Shown one piece after another: positions 51,494 through 60,962 of a stretch of 64,000 nucleotides of DNA; position 1 is the first letter of the stretch, and each line of letters opens with the position of its first letter. The notes under the pieces are model-generated. The model ran no database searches and was not told where the DNA came from. It was given only the letters and a program-made list of their open reading frames with translations. Source of the stretch: Gracilaria domingensis. Lineage: Eukaryota; Rhodophyta; Florideophyceae; Gracilariales; Gracilariaceae. The stretch is taken from the NCBI GenBank assembly GCA_022539475.1, contig VCMS01000100.1:313195-377194 (forward strand), written 5' to 3'. A program made the position numbers and the translations under genes.

Positions 51494-52408
51494 ATGTCCA
51501 GCTTCATGCGCGCCTACGAACCCGACATGAAGACCGCTATGGTATGCTCACCTTCACTGCGTCGCCCCTCACCAATCCAATGCGATTCCCAATACTCCTT
51601 CCCATTTCTCATGCACTGACACCACATGTCAACATCCCTTTCCCTCCCTCTCTCTCTCTCTCTTCGTCCTCCCCCTTTCCAGGTAACGGGCTCAGCCGGT
51701 GTGCTTGGTCAGGCCACGGTTCGCATGTTGCTGGAGGAGGGTTTCCGCGTCGTCATACATGACAGCGACGAGCACGCCCTTGCCGAACTTCTCACCGCCC
51801 TTGGCCCACTCGTCAACGGCGCTCAGTGTTACCCAATCTGCTTCGATCCGTGCAACTCCGACTCGATTGAGAAAGCCATGGATCGAATTACAAGTGACTT
51901 CCATCCCGTGTATGTTCTTGTCAACAACAATGGAATTCTTGCCAGAACTCCAATCGCACAGACTAACCTTGAGGCATGGCAAAAGTGTTTCTCACAAAAT
52001 GTCGACTCGGCCTTCCTCATCTCGCGTGCGCTGCTCCCGAACATGCGGAAGCGAAAGTGGGGACGCATCGTCAACACCTGCTCCATAGCTGGCAAGACAG
52101 GAGGCCACACTACTGGAATTGCGTACTCCACCACAAAGGGCGCCCTTCAGACCTTTACGTTTGCCCTCGCTCGCGAGTGTGCAAAGGATGGCATCACGGT
52201 CAACGGTATCGCCCCAGCGTATATTCGCACCCCGGGCGTTGAAGCCTATCCAAAGGAAATGGTTAAGATGCTGCTAGAGTACATTCCGGTTGGTAGATTC
52301 TGTGAGCCTGAAGAATTTGCCCACACCGTCAAATTTTTGATATCTCCTCTGGCAGGATTCATCTGCGGGGAAATCATCGATCAGAACGGCGGATTACTCA
52401 TGAGCTAG
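51494..52408 (+). CDS. Short-chain dehydrogenase/reductase, two exons
   Basis: A classical NAD(P)-dependent SDR, most like the FabG/3-oxoacyl-ACP reductase and acetoacetyl-CoA reductase branch. Exon 1 is 51494-51541 (MSSFMRAYEPDMKTAM) and exon 2 is 51683-52408; the 141-base phase-0 intron (GTATGC...CCAG) joins KTAM to VTGSAGVLG, restoring the usual start of the first strand. The product is 257 residues. The cofactor loop TGSAGVLG is at 18-25, NNNG at 97-100, the catalytic Ser is in NTCSIAG (150), and Y164-x3-K168 is in AYSTTKG. The C-terminal AYIRTPG and LISPLAGFICGEIIDQNGG are standard. The substrate is uncertain; no transit peptide is obvious, so a cytosolic location is likely. Confidence 0.92.
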
Positions 52409-52784
52409 ATCTTTTCGAAGTCATGCAATTCATCCAATACCAAACGCAACAGTGCAGTGCCGTAACGCGAGACGTAACGATATCATGAGTCAGCAACATG
52501 CCTTGTCCGCAAATCCTCACCAGTAGCTAAACAATACTCTTTTTCCGAAGTCGTAACTTAACCGATTGCTGCTTTGTAAATGAAAAACTATATGCCAACA
52601 TGTTGTATATCACCCCCCTCATGTTCACTGCCTATGCTCTATCTCGCGTGTAAAAGAAGCGCAAAGCGGTACAACTCTTCTGTCAGACCGAACTTGCTTT
52701 ATTCACATCTTTCGACAACTGGGCAATCAGTTTTGTTTCTTTCAGACCATATGGCAATCATGGACGATTGAAAACCGCTGGTCT
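52409..52784. other. Convergent intergenic region, no supported gene
   Basis: About 375 bases between the stops of the SDR and the zinc-finger protein genes. No feature is seen. Confidence 0.5.
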
Positions 52785-53204
52785 TCACTTTGGTTTTCTC
52801 CTCACCACATAGTCGTTCTTGTCGTCCGTGCCTCCTCGTCTAATGCGATCCACTGTTCCTACGCCCAGACACACCGTACACTGCAGGCTTGTCTTTCCAT
52901 TGCACATGAAACAAGTACCAAGCGCATCCTTCCCAGATCCCCTGCACGCGTCACAGTCACAAATACCAGTTCCTTTGCAAAACACGCACTCTATCAAATC
53001 CATGTTTTCCTGTCCACCTCCAGGCACGGTGATAATTGGCCGCATAATGGAATCCTTTAAGCTCCTAAAGAAGCCTTTTTTCCCTTTCCCACTTGACATG
53101 ACGAGTACTCTCTTCGCGCTCGTTTGTTTGTGTTCTGGTCCCGCGTACCTCACCCTTTTCACCAGCAGGGAGTGCTGGGAGCTACAGAAAGCCATCGGTA
53201 CCAT
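52785..53204 (-). CDS. Small DnaJ-type Cys-rich zinc-finger protein
   Basis: A 139-residue protein with a DnaJ-like cysteine-rich domain but no J domain. Zinc-binding pairs are C73/C76 (CVFCKGTG), C84/C87 (CDACRGSG), C98/C101 (CFMCNGKT) and C109/C112 (CTVCLGVG), each followed by the Gly-rich turn of CxxCxGxG repeats. The basic N-terminal 60 residues, with few acidic residues, may be a transit peptide. Plants and algae have several such proteins (BSD2, LQY1, PSA2 types) acting as plastid chaperones or disulphide-handling assembly factors. That role is plausible here, but the subtype cannot be assigned by eye. Confidence 0.75.
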   Translation of the reverse strand: MVPMAFCSSQHSLLVKRVRYAGPEHKQTSAKRVLVMSSGKGKKGFFRSLKDSIMRPIITVPGGGQENMDLIECVFCKGTGICDCDACRGSGKDALGTCFMCNGKTSLQCTVCLGVGTVDRIRRGGTDDKNDYVVRRKPK

Positions 53205-53630
53205 AGGGTTAAGTTCCAGATTGAGAACAAGATGAGTTGGCTCGAGTGAACTGCCAAGGGTAGAAGTTCGACAATTTCTCCCTCCCTTGGTTGCTTCCGC
53301 AGCTACCCAAGCGTACTGCAGGAACCCCCAGTATCAACGGAGCTCGTCAGGATTCCTGACTCAGGAATAAACACGTCTCTGTGCCAAAGAAGGGTTCGAA
53401 CGAACAAGGGTATCTCGCTCGTGTGATTGAAAATGTTGAAATGGGGAGATAAACTTGAAAGTTTCACCTTCATGTCTCCATGTTGCTCAGTTTTGTCTAA
53501 AAAGTTTAATTTTGTGTTAAAAATTACAAATTTTCTTCTTCGCGAAAGCTGCCCATAAATACGTGTCAGTTTTAGGCTAACGGTTAGGCTATCTTTTAAA
53601 CTAAAATATCCTACTCTCTCTCTCTCTCTC

Positions 53631-53672
53631 TCTAATACGGGCGCAGTAGTCTAATTCCTACATACTGCAGAG
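53631..53672 (+). repeat. 42-base direct repeat, copy 1
   Basis: Reads tctaatacgggcgcagtagt ... ctgcagag and matches 53763-53804 at 40 of 42 positions. Both copies are directly preceded by CT repeats. Downstream of copy 1, gagtcccgagtttagatccg resembles a tRNA B-box (GGTTCGANTCC), so a tRNA-derived SINE is possible. Confidence 0.8.
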
Positions 53673-53762
53673 TTCCTTCGGAGTCCCGAGTTTAGATCCG
53701 TTTCGCTTCCCAAAGGGAAGTCAGACACACCACGTGAAGGCGGATCTCATGTGTCCTCTCTC

Positions 53763-53804
53763 TCTAATACGGGCGCATTAGTCTAATTCCTACTTACTGC
53801 AGAG
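53763..53804 (+). repeat. 42-base direct repeat, copy 2
   Basis: The second copy begins 132 bases after the first. Its downstream sequence differs: an 8-base stem (agcgtttc/gaaacgct) follows at once instead of the B-box-like sequence. Confidence 0.8.
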
Positions 53805-54311
53805 CGTTTCTGTTGAAAGAAACGCTCTTTCATTAGAAAACCCAACACTCTTTCTGGCCAGTTTCGAATTAGGTCTGCTACGTTCATTCTCCGACGATCC
53901 TGAAGGTTGGCAAGCATATCATTCTCGACGCAGTCCTCAACGGACACCGTAATACGTAGTGCTCAGCATCATTGATTACACCTACCCTCATGAAGAAGCT
54001 CAAAAAAGGATTTCTTCTTCTGCTCCTCATATTTATAGACTGCTACGACGGTATCTGTTCTTGCGACGAAACAAGAGTTAAATCTTCTTAACATATCCCT
54101 CTTTTCTCAGAAAGTCAAAAGTTTGACAGCTACTGCTAAATCCTAACCATCGTTGTTTTATCCGGCCGTTCTTGTGAGGCATGCAGTGCCTTTCGTCATG
54201 AAGAATTTGTTAAAAGGCATCGACATAACATGTGATGTATCACGTCCCATGTCGTGATTCACTTCTTCCTTCCCTCTCTGACCGTATTCACAGCCCAATG
54301 GTTTTTTCAAC

Positions 54312-54551
54312 TTACGCAGCCACCGAGTAAATAAAGAGACCTGCACGGGTGCAACATGAGCACAAATAAACTTTCGTCTTCCGGGCTTCACGGTCATCCC
54401 CAATTGACGGCAGCCAACAGTGCTCAACGTTCTTCTTCTTCTTGTTCAGGGTAGAAAATAGCCTCCTATTCTTTGAATGAAGGTCAAGTTTTCGCTGAAG
54501 AAAATTCTCTCTCCGTACAAAAGCCAATAGCCTTTTTTGTTGATGTACCAC
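54312..54551 (-). mobile_element. Possible non-LTR retrotransposon tail remnant
   Basis: The minus-strand frame begins QQKRLLAFVRRENFL, which matches the C-terminal ends KVLAFLVRERFF and KFLAFLKRENLL of the two other relics, and runs into an AAG-rich stretch (ctgaacaagaagaagaag) like their 3' tails. Only about 16 residues align, so this is weaker than the other cases. Confidence 0.35.
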
Positions 54552-56180
54552 AGGTATCTAAGGAGCTGTCTGTACTGGTATAGGAATAGGTTCTACAGGT
54601 CTCATGTGGTATACCTTTCTCTGCTTAGGGGTGAAGGATATCCATCTGATACCTTCCCAGGTAAGGATGTGCTCTTATTGTATCTCATAACCCTCAGGAG
54701 ATATGAAAAATATAATTCCCGAAACCTATAATGAAGTTCACATGTGAACATCGACAAACATCATTTGCGCACCAAAATAGCAACTCCGAAAATGCTTTCA
54801 AAATTCTTTTGATTTGCTTGCATTACAGACAGAAGTCCTGAAGCTCGTCAGATAATCAGCATAAGAGAATGCTTCTAGGAACTTCAATAGAACCTCCTGC
54901 GAGCATTGAGCTGCACTGCTGGGACGACGAACGAGAGTCCAAGAGTGTTAGCTCTCTTGAAAACTAACCTAAGGCGGTAGGCCGCGCGCCGGACATATCG
55001 GTCATGTTGCACGCGAAAACCGATCGAGATGGATTCTTGTTGTGCTTACGTATGACAATCAATGCCACTTTGACTCGACACAACAGTATTTTGACGTTAC
55101 CATTTATCTATATAGAACTGAAGAAAATATTATTCGTGGGGTGAAGATAATAATTAGTTTTATCTCGAATTATCTAACATTATCCTTCGCACAATAATTA
55201 CTGACAAGTTGTTATTTCTGGAAACATCATGTTTCAGTCTTATGCAAGCATTTTGCGTCTTTACGCGGCACGCTCCCAGTGGCCACTTGCACAAAATTGG
55301 CGCATTTGCTCCAGCTACGCTCCCGAGCACGCGACGTGGACGCAGCTAAGCTTCTTCGTGCTGACACAGTTCCGATAAAGTACGTTTTTGGCTTCCTTCA
55401 CCAGAGGACGACAATCAGCGCAACGACATACACCTGCCTGTTCACCGTTAGCTCGCCACCTGAAAATAGATCGCTACGCTCTGGCTGCGAATGCGATTCG
55501 CTACGTTTGTCATTTCCGGCCCAATCATACTCCATCAAGCGCTGCTCGTGTATCCTCAACAGACACCGAAGTTGGAATTGCGACCCCACAAACAGCATTT
55601 CTCGACATTGAAATTATGATACCATGTAGTTAAATATAGGGTAAGGCGTGACTCTTCATAAACGAACACGGGTATGAAATGTCCTCACCAGGAAGTCAAG
55701 GGGCAATATATCCTTCAATTAGTGCGATTGAAGGTGAAAGTTTACCGGATCCACGAACGTCGCGCTGTCCCCACAGCTCATCGCCCGCCCGTGAACGCCA
55801 CGTGAACAAACATCCATGCGCTTTCAGTTAAGAGGAAACAGGGAATGTAAAGTAAACCTCTACAGCGTAACTGACAACCTGCTCTTTTCGTGCATGTATG
55901 GCTCATAGGCTCAGTGAACGTCTGATAGAGCTATACGTATCCTTCTCCCTTTTTGAGCTAGTAAAACTCCAGCGTTCCATCTTTCGTCACCGTCACCAAG
56001 CGGCCATGTGCATATCACATAAAGAGTTCTGGCATGCTTGGTGGGATCCCGTTATGGAGCTAGGCGTCCTAAACCCTCTCTCTCTCTCTCTCTCGGTCTG
56101 TCTGTCTCTCTCTTCGTGTTCGAAATAGCCGCTCTCGCTTGCTACAACCACATTTTTGTTCAGGCTTCGTCCATTGCGCG

Positions 56181-57491
56181 ATGTTTCTGCGTCGAATCGC
56201 TCTCTTGGCCGCAGTCCTGGCATACATCTCATGCAAGGCACATGGACATGGCGCAATGGTTACACCTCGTCAAAGGGGATCTCTTCGCAAGTACAGATTT
56301 TTTAAACCCTCCATTGATGAAGACGCTCCACTAGACTACTTTGCCCTTTTCCCATCGGGCGTGAAGTCTAGCCCGAAACTCACTGCCAAAGAGTCCCAGA
56401 AGATCACTGCCGGCGTTAAGGGATGGAATCCATACGACCCATATGATCCAAAATTTTCATGGCGCGCAGGCGTCTGTGGGGATTCCGTTTGGCGCCCGCA
56501 GGATCATCTTAAGGGCGGAGAGTTCTACTACAATGGAACGATTGTCGGGCGCTATCGCCAGGGTGGTACGATTGGGTTAGGGACCGTTATCACTGCCCAT
56601 CACAACGGTTTCATGGAAGTTCATGTTTGCGACGTTGCAAAGTGCCCCGATGGAGATATATCTAGAGAATGCTTTGCTGAAGGTGGCTGTGTGCAGCTCA
56701 ATCGAGCTGCCAATGCAGAATGTGATTCAGGAAAGTCCATGAGATGCGGTCCCATTGATCGGAATTATCCCGGTCGTTGGTACTTGCCTTGCTCACGTGA
56801 TTATACCGCGGGGTATGATTTTTATCCGCCGGAGTACGCCCTTTTTCAGATTCCGAATGATTTTTACTGCGAGCATTGCGTTCTGCAATGGTATTGGGCA
56901 ACTGCAAATGATTGCAATCCCCCTGGAGTAATGGATTACTTTGATGGACCAGATCGACCGAACTGGGGGAACTGTCCTGGGCAGAGCGGTGCCAAAGGCG
57001 GCGTAACCCGAAACAAGGAACCCTGTGAAGGCCCCGAGTTCTACGCAGAAGAGTACTGGCAATGTGCGGACATTGCGATCGAACCCGTCAGCGGAGCTAG
57101 GTCCGCCCCACGCGTGGTTTACAACTCGAAGGAACTTACTTCCGGGAGAACAACCCCCCGATCGCCGGAATACGGAAAAGGTGTCTTCAAACAGCTGTTG
57201 CTGTGGGCAGACAATGCCGGTCTTCGACATCTTAAAACCGGCCTCACATTTGACATCAGCATGTATGACCGCATTGGTATAGAGGCTGTCGTGAACAAAC
57301 CTGTTGCAAAAGTTGACTTTTATGTGGATCATGAACTTGTATATACTGGACATAATGCACCCTACTTTCTTTACCGTGACACGAGTGAAGTACCGTTCTA
57401 TTGGAACAACAAGACGGTAAACAGTGAAGTGACGCTTGGAGCGGAAGCTAATGGTGAACTCACGGAAGTGACTGTGATGTTCAAGCAGTAA
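56181..57491 (+). CDS. Secreted LPMO-like chitin-binding type-4 protein (AA15-like)
   Basis: The start at 56181 gives 436 residues with a clear signal peptide (MFLRRIALLAAVLAYISCKA). Cleavage after Ala20 would leave His21 at the N-terminus (HGHGAMVTPRQRGS), as copper lytic polysaccharide monooxygenases require. The catalytic-domain features are RAGVCGDSVWRP, GGEFYYNG, GRYRQGGTIGLG and TVITAHHNGFMEVHVC (H140/H141, second copper ligand), then DFYCEHCVLQWYWATAND. Many cysteines suggest disulphides. A C-terminal beta-sandwich module (about 325-436; VDFYVDHELVYTGHNAPY) resembles Ig-like domains. The enzyme would oxidatively cleave a wall or storage polysaccharide outside the cell; the substrate is unknown. 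Active-site layout is by eye; whether it belongs to AA15 or a new family is open. Confidence 0.75.
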   Translation: MFLRRIALLAAVLAYISCKAHGHGAMVTPRQRGSLRKYRFFKPSIDEDAPLDYFALFPSGVKSSPKLTAKESQKITAGVKGWNPYDPYDPKFSWRAGVCGDSVWRPQDHLKGGEFYYNGTIVGRYRQGGTIGLGTVITAHHNGFMEVHVCDVAKCPDGDISRECFAEGGCVQLNRAANAECDSGKSMRCGPIDRNYPGRWYLPCSRDYTAGYDFYPPEYALFQIPNDFYCEHCVLQWYWATANDCNPPGVMDYFDGPDRPNWGNCPGQSGAKGGVTRNKEPCEGPEFYAEEYWQCADIAIEPVSGARSAPRVVYNSKELTSGRTTPRSPEYGKGVFKQLLLWADNAGLRHLKTGLTFDISMYDRIGIEAVVNKPVAKVDFYVDHELVYTGHNAPYFLYRDTSEVPFYWNNKTVNSEVTLGAEANGELTEVTVMFKQ

Positions 57492-58281
57492 AGGTATGAC
57501 GCACAGTGTGCTGCTCTCTTGTTCGCACGTGCAGAGTATCTGATGTAATTTACACTTAGTTGAGCGTAGGTTGTAGTAGATTGTCATGCTGGATGGTTGC
57601 TTTGCGTCACGCTGTTCTGTGTCTTGTGATGCTGTCATGGCCGAGGGTTTCCATAGGTATAAGGTTGTCCTTATACCTTCGGTATCCTTACCTTTTGTAA
57701 CTTTGGACACTGTATCCATAAACTTTTATCATTTGCGTTCTCGTAGTGGAATCTGTATACCGCCTCAGGTACGACGTTCCCGTCCTCTTGTAAACATACC
57801 TGCACGCTGTAAGGTTATCACTGGCGTTCAAATTGCATTCAAATGGCATTCAAACTACTGTAAGCATGGTTTTGAACGCTGCGTTCACTCCAGTGGCCAT
57901 TTCGAATGGCAGTGTTCAGATACAGACCCGCAGATATGTATCTGATCTGAGATCAGAACACCTTCATCGTGGCAGTATTATTACACTTTTGGAGCCAAGA
58001 CGCTTAGCTTTGCGCATATTTTACTTTCTCATCATGGCGAGGGTGATGATGCCCACTAGTGTTGATCGCGAAGTGATCACACACATGCAGGCGGGAGCGC
58101 TAGACAGAAAAGGAGTCGCAAAAGATATCCAGCGCAGCGATTCATCACAAGAACAACACAAGTTCAACATGCTTTACTTGATGTGACGTCACTTCCGACT
58201 AGTAACTAGAGCTCAGTGCCAGACGAAAGCCGCCCGGCAACAAAGCGCCCAAGGCGGCACACAGCGCAGAGCCGCGTGATC
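57492..58281. other. Convergent intergenic region, no supported gene
   Basis: About 790 bases. A perfect 9-base stem with a 4-base loop (ggtataagg ttgt ccttatacc) lies at 57656-57677, about 165 bases after the LPMO stop, and might affect 3' end formation. No gene is supported. Confidence 0.5.
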
Positions 58282-58552
58282 ACTTAGACTTGGAAGAACC
58301 ACCGGGCGGGGTGTAGTAGCCCTGTCCAGACGGGCTGTGATAGTAGGAAGATCCATTGTCATTGGCATAGTAGTAGCTGCCATTTGTGTTGCTGTAGTGG
58401 TACGAAGAGCCGCCGTTGGAGTTGGTACCTCCCGGCGTGTTGTAATGATTTCCCTGACTGTTGACGCCGGACGAGGCTCCAGACGAACCCCCGGAAGAGC
58501 CAGCGGAAGCACCACTAGACGATCCGGAGTTGCCAGTGTTGGACGACGACAT
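58282..58552 (-). CDS. Small Ser/Gly/Asn/Tyr-rich low-complexity protein
   Basis: The start at 58552 (MSSSNTGNSG) gives about 90 residues. The first half is Ser/Gly/Ala repeats; the second half has spaced tyrosine clusters (SSYHYSNTNGSYYYANDNG, SSYYHSPSGQGYY) and ends TPPGGSSKSK. There is no signal peptide or cysteine. The composition is that of prion-like, phase-separating or adhesive proteins. The coding nature is supported by the consistent amino-acid bias and by a good TATA box upstream. Function is unknown. Confidence 0.6.
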
Positions 58553-58663
58553 GACGACTCTGATTAAACAACGACACAAACAGAACTGCACAAAGTTGAC
58601 GGGGAAGAGGTTGATGGAGGCGAGGGAGCGCCAGAGCGCACGCCGCCCCGATCAACCCGCCCC

Positions 58664-58671
58664 TTTTTATA
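58664..58671 (-). promoter_or_regulatory. TATA box of the small Ser/Gly/Tyr-rich gene
   Basis: On the minus strand the sequence reads TATAAAAA followed by a GGGGCGGG G/C box-like stretch, about 110 bases before the ATG at 58552. Spacing and match to consensus make it the clearest core promoter in the window. Confidence 0.6.
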
Positions 58672-58900
58672 CTGGTGCGGCGCGCGCTCATCCGCAGTGG
58701 GGCGACGGGCCAGCCGCAACGCGATGCCGTTGGGAAACGATCACCAGCGCATTGTGTAGTACACATTGTGTACGGAAGCGTCCGAATTTTAAGCGCCAAA
58801 CAGGCTGCTCGCGCGTATGGGATACACATCTTGATCGCAATCTGCGCGTGTGGAAAGCGCCCATTGGCCACTCGAGGCCATCCCTAGCTGGTTTACGGAA

Positions 58901-59000
58901 CTCGACGCTGTAAAACAGTCGAAGGGTTTATACGTAACGATCTTGCGAAAGCGCGGGAAATGTGCAAACCGAAACAGTCGCCACGTTCACGCCCCATTCC
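58901..59000 (+). repeat. Degenerate direct repeat A
   Basis: Shares ctcgacgctg, then cgaaagcgcgggaa, then aaccgaaacagt, then cgttcacgccc in the same order and near-equal spacing with 60749-60856. Identity is roughly two thirds by eye. The two copies lie on either side of the capsid-like ORF. Confidence 0.7.
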
Positions 59001-59283
59001 AGTTCGGATCGCGTCGTGCATCGTGAATTGCGGCTTGTGGCACGCAATCGGCAAGATGGGCATGCCGGCTCGGGAGAAACGGCGACTCGTGGAAGTTTAC
59101 CCCGATGAGGTCTATTGACGATGCGAGTCATTGTTGCCCGCCCTGATCAACCATTTGCAACTGCGGGAGAGCTAGTCGCCAATGCTCAAGAATCTTGATG
59201 GACCTTTGGAGACATGCCTTGCTCTGCTTAGCTGCTATAAACAGTTTCCGGCCGTGTCCAGCGCGGGACATCGCTTTATTCGA

Positions 59284-60675
59284 CTAAGCATTAATCGCGT
59301 TTCGGCACAGCTGGGTTAAAATTTGGAACCTATCTAAAGATGGACCGCGATACTCTTCCTGGTTAAGAATCGATGCCCGAAGTCCAGAGAAACGATCATT
59401 CTGAATCTCCTGGAGAAACAGTGGAAGCGCTACTTCCTGGAATACGTCATCTACGACGGCACCGAAAACAAATGATGAGTACGGAGACGAACCGTCTGTT
59501 CTTACGTTCTCTTTCACTCTAAAACAACCAACATAGCTCAGAATGATTATTTGGCTGACTTGGGCAGTGGGAGAACGAAAAATCATCTCTGATCGAGAAT
59601 ATCTTCTCCGAGATGGAATAGAGTCTGGGTCTGCAACTTCCAAGAACCCAGTGCAAGCGGTAGAACCGAACCTTTGGTCCGGCAAAGTCCATAGAGTCCA
59701 TTTGAATCCAGAGGGATTTGCTTTGAAGTAATTACTCACACAGGCCATAAGGGAAGGAGAAAACTTCCACTTAGCAGTGAAGTCATACGGAATGAGGACG
59801 TCAGTGAACCCCATTGCCGTAAGTTGGTTTCTCGTGTCGATGTGCGGTCTCGACAAGAGTCTCCAACCGAGCAAATTTTCAGTGGGGCGAGCAACCGGAT
59901 CTCCTTCAGCAAGATCGAGACCAAGGGCGCCCAAAGCTAGCTGGGACGGCATGATAGCGGGAACGTCCCAGTCAGGTCGAAATTTGTCCGCCAGACCCTG
60001 TTGGATGGCCCGAACCAAGACATAAGGCGTAGGAATGGAATTATAACTAGAGTAATTACCGATACCAAACTCTCCAAAATGTCCACCGGCATTTAACTCT
60101 CCGAAACCAGCAGGCTGGTAACGTTGACCCGTCGGTAGAGAGAAATTTCCAATGGATTTGAGGTATAAAGACATAAAGTCAGGGATTTCGTAACCCACAC
60201 TACGAACACGATTCTTGTGATCCGAATCGAACGGTCTTTGACACATCTCATCAACTTCATTTAGTCGAGCTAACAACAGCTGACTACAATAATAGGTAAA
60301 CATCTCAAGAGAGACATTCCTGTGAAGGAATCTATTCTGGGCTCCCATCATAGAATAGGCAGATTCGATAATGTCAATAAAACCAGCATGGCTCAAGTGA
60401 ACCTCCGGCCTCAGGTGGAGCGGGGCAGAAGCAATAACAGTTCTGCCAAAGTAATCCAGAATCAAGGGCTCATCTTCTAAAGGCCCTTGCGTCTCAGACA
60501 TTTTTCTGTCGGGCGGATTGGCTGGACAACCACGGCGACGGCGGGCTCCATAGCGATGACGGCGATCCCCTTGGCCTTTGCGGCGTCTTTGCGCATCACC
60601 TGCGACAGTAACAGGACCTGCGTCGATTTCTCCGTTCATAAGGAGAGCGGGAGGGGATGGAAACTGAAACGCCAC
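59284..60675 (-). CDS. Putative endogenous dsRNA-virus (partitivirus-like) capsid protein
   Basis: An intact 463-residue frame. The first about 60 residues are basic and Arg-rich (e.g. RRRKGQGDRRHR); a later start at the Met of KMSETQG would drop them. The remainder is predicted to be mainly helical, with aromatic-rich helices (MFTYYCSQLLLARLN) followed by IPDFMSLYLKSIGNFSLPTGQ, a pattern that recalls capsid proteins of partitiviruses and the related genes captured in plant genomes. I recognise it by pattern only; sequence identity was not measured. The frame has no stops or frameshifts, in contrast to the broken neighbour at 60963-62075, which suggests recent insertion or selection. It lies between direct repeats A and B. 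It could instead be an unrelated lineage-specific protein. Confidence 0.4.
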   Translation of the reverse strand: MAFQFPSPPALLMNGEIDAGPVTVAGDAQRRRKGQGDRRHRYGARRRRGCPANPPDRKMSETQGPLEDEPLILDYFGRTVIASAPLHLRPEVHLSHAGFIDIIESAYSMMGAQNRFLHRNVSLEMFTYYCSQLLLARLNEVDEMCQRPFDSDHKNRVRSVGYEIPDFMSLYLKSIGNFSLPTGQRYQPAGFGELNAGGHFGEFGIGNYSSYNSIPTPYVLVRAIQQGLADKFRPDWDVPAIMPSQLALGALGLDLAEGDPVARPTENLLGWRLLSRPHIDTRNQLTAMGFTDVLIPYDFTAKWKFSPSLMACVSNYFKANPSGFKWTLWTLPDQRFGSTACTGFLEVADPDSIPSRRRYSRSEMIFRSPTAQVSQIIILSYVGCFRVKENVRTDGSSPYSSFVFGAVVDDVFQEVALPLFLQEIQNDRFSGLRASILNQEEYRGPSLDRFQILTQLCRNAINA

Positions 60676-60748
60676 TACAGTTCCGTTGTGGAAAGCAAAT
60701 TTGGGCTACGTGTACCAGGGGTAGAAGGTTACCTGTATTGACCTCGCA

Positions 60749-60856
60749 CTCGACGCTGCAAAAAAAACTCGGGAGGCTTTACAGTGTGCAACAAGACTCC
60801 GAAAGCGCGGGAACTGCGATAACCGAAACAGTTCCAGCGTTCACGCCCATTCTGAT
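60749..60856 (+). repeat. Degenerate direct repeat B
   Basis: The partner of repeat A, 1.85 kb away, beginning ctcgacgctgcaaaa and containing cgaaagcgcgggaa and aaccgaaacagt. It ends near 60856, about 75 to 180 bases upstream of the capsid-like gene start. Confidence 0.7.
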
Positions 60857-60962
60857 CGCGCTGTACAGTGTACATGATCAGATTGCGACTAACAGTTCTT
60901 CAAATTCCGTCTTGTTTGGGTTTAGAAGAAAGACGCCAGCTGCTGTCGCTTAGTGCTGCACT

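Larger units (their letters stand above)
53205..56180. other. Gene-poor region with SINE-like repeats and a retroelement relic
   Basis: Nearly 3 kb, AT-rich, with no supported gene. It contains a (CT)10 tract at 53614-53632, the duplicated 42-base repeat (53631-53672 and 53763-53804), a retroelement remnant at 54312-54551 and, just before the LPMO-like gene, a pyrimidine tract (56075-56113). The frames near 55279-55633 are short and domain-free. Confidence 0.6.
58553..59283. other. Upstream region with degenerate direct repeat A
   Basis: It holds the TATA box above, and at 58901-59000 the first of two related sequences (see repeat entries). No gene is supported. Confidence 0.5.

Noticed and set aside
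53391-53405. gggttcgaacg, which resembles a tRNA T-loop
   Set aside because: The preceding 60 bases do not form D and anticodon arms by eye, so no tRNA gene is called.
56793-57719. 308-codon minus-strand frame opposite the LPMO-like gene
   Set aside because: Antisense to a gene with a signal peptide and conserved motifs; no domain of its own.
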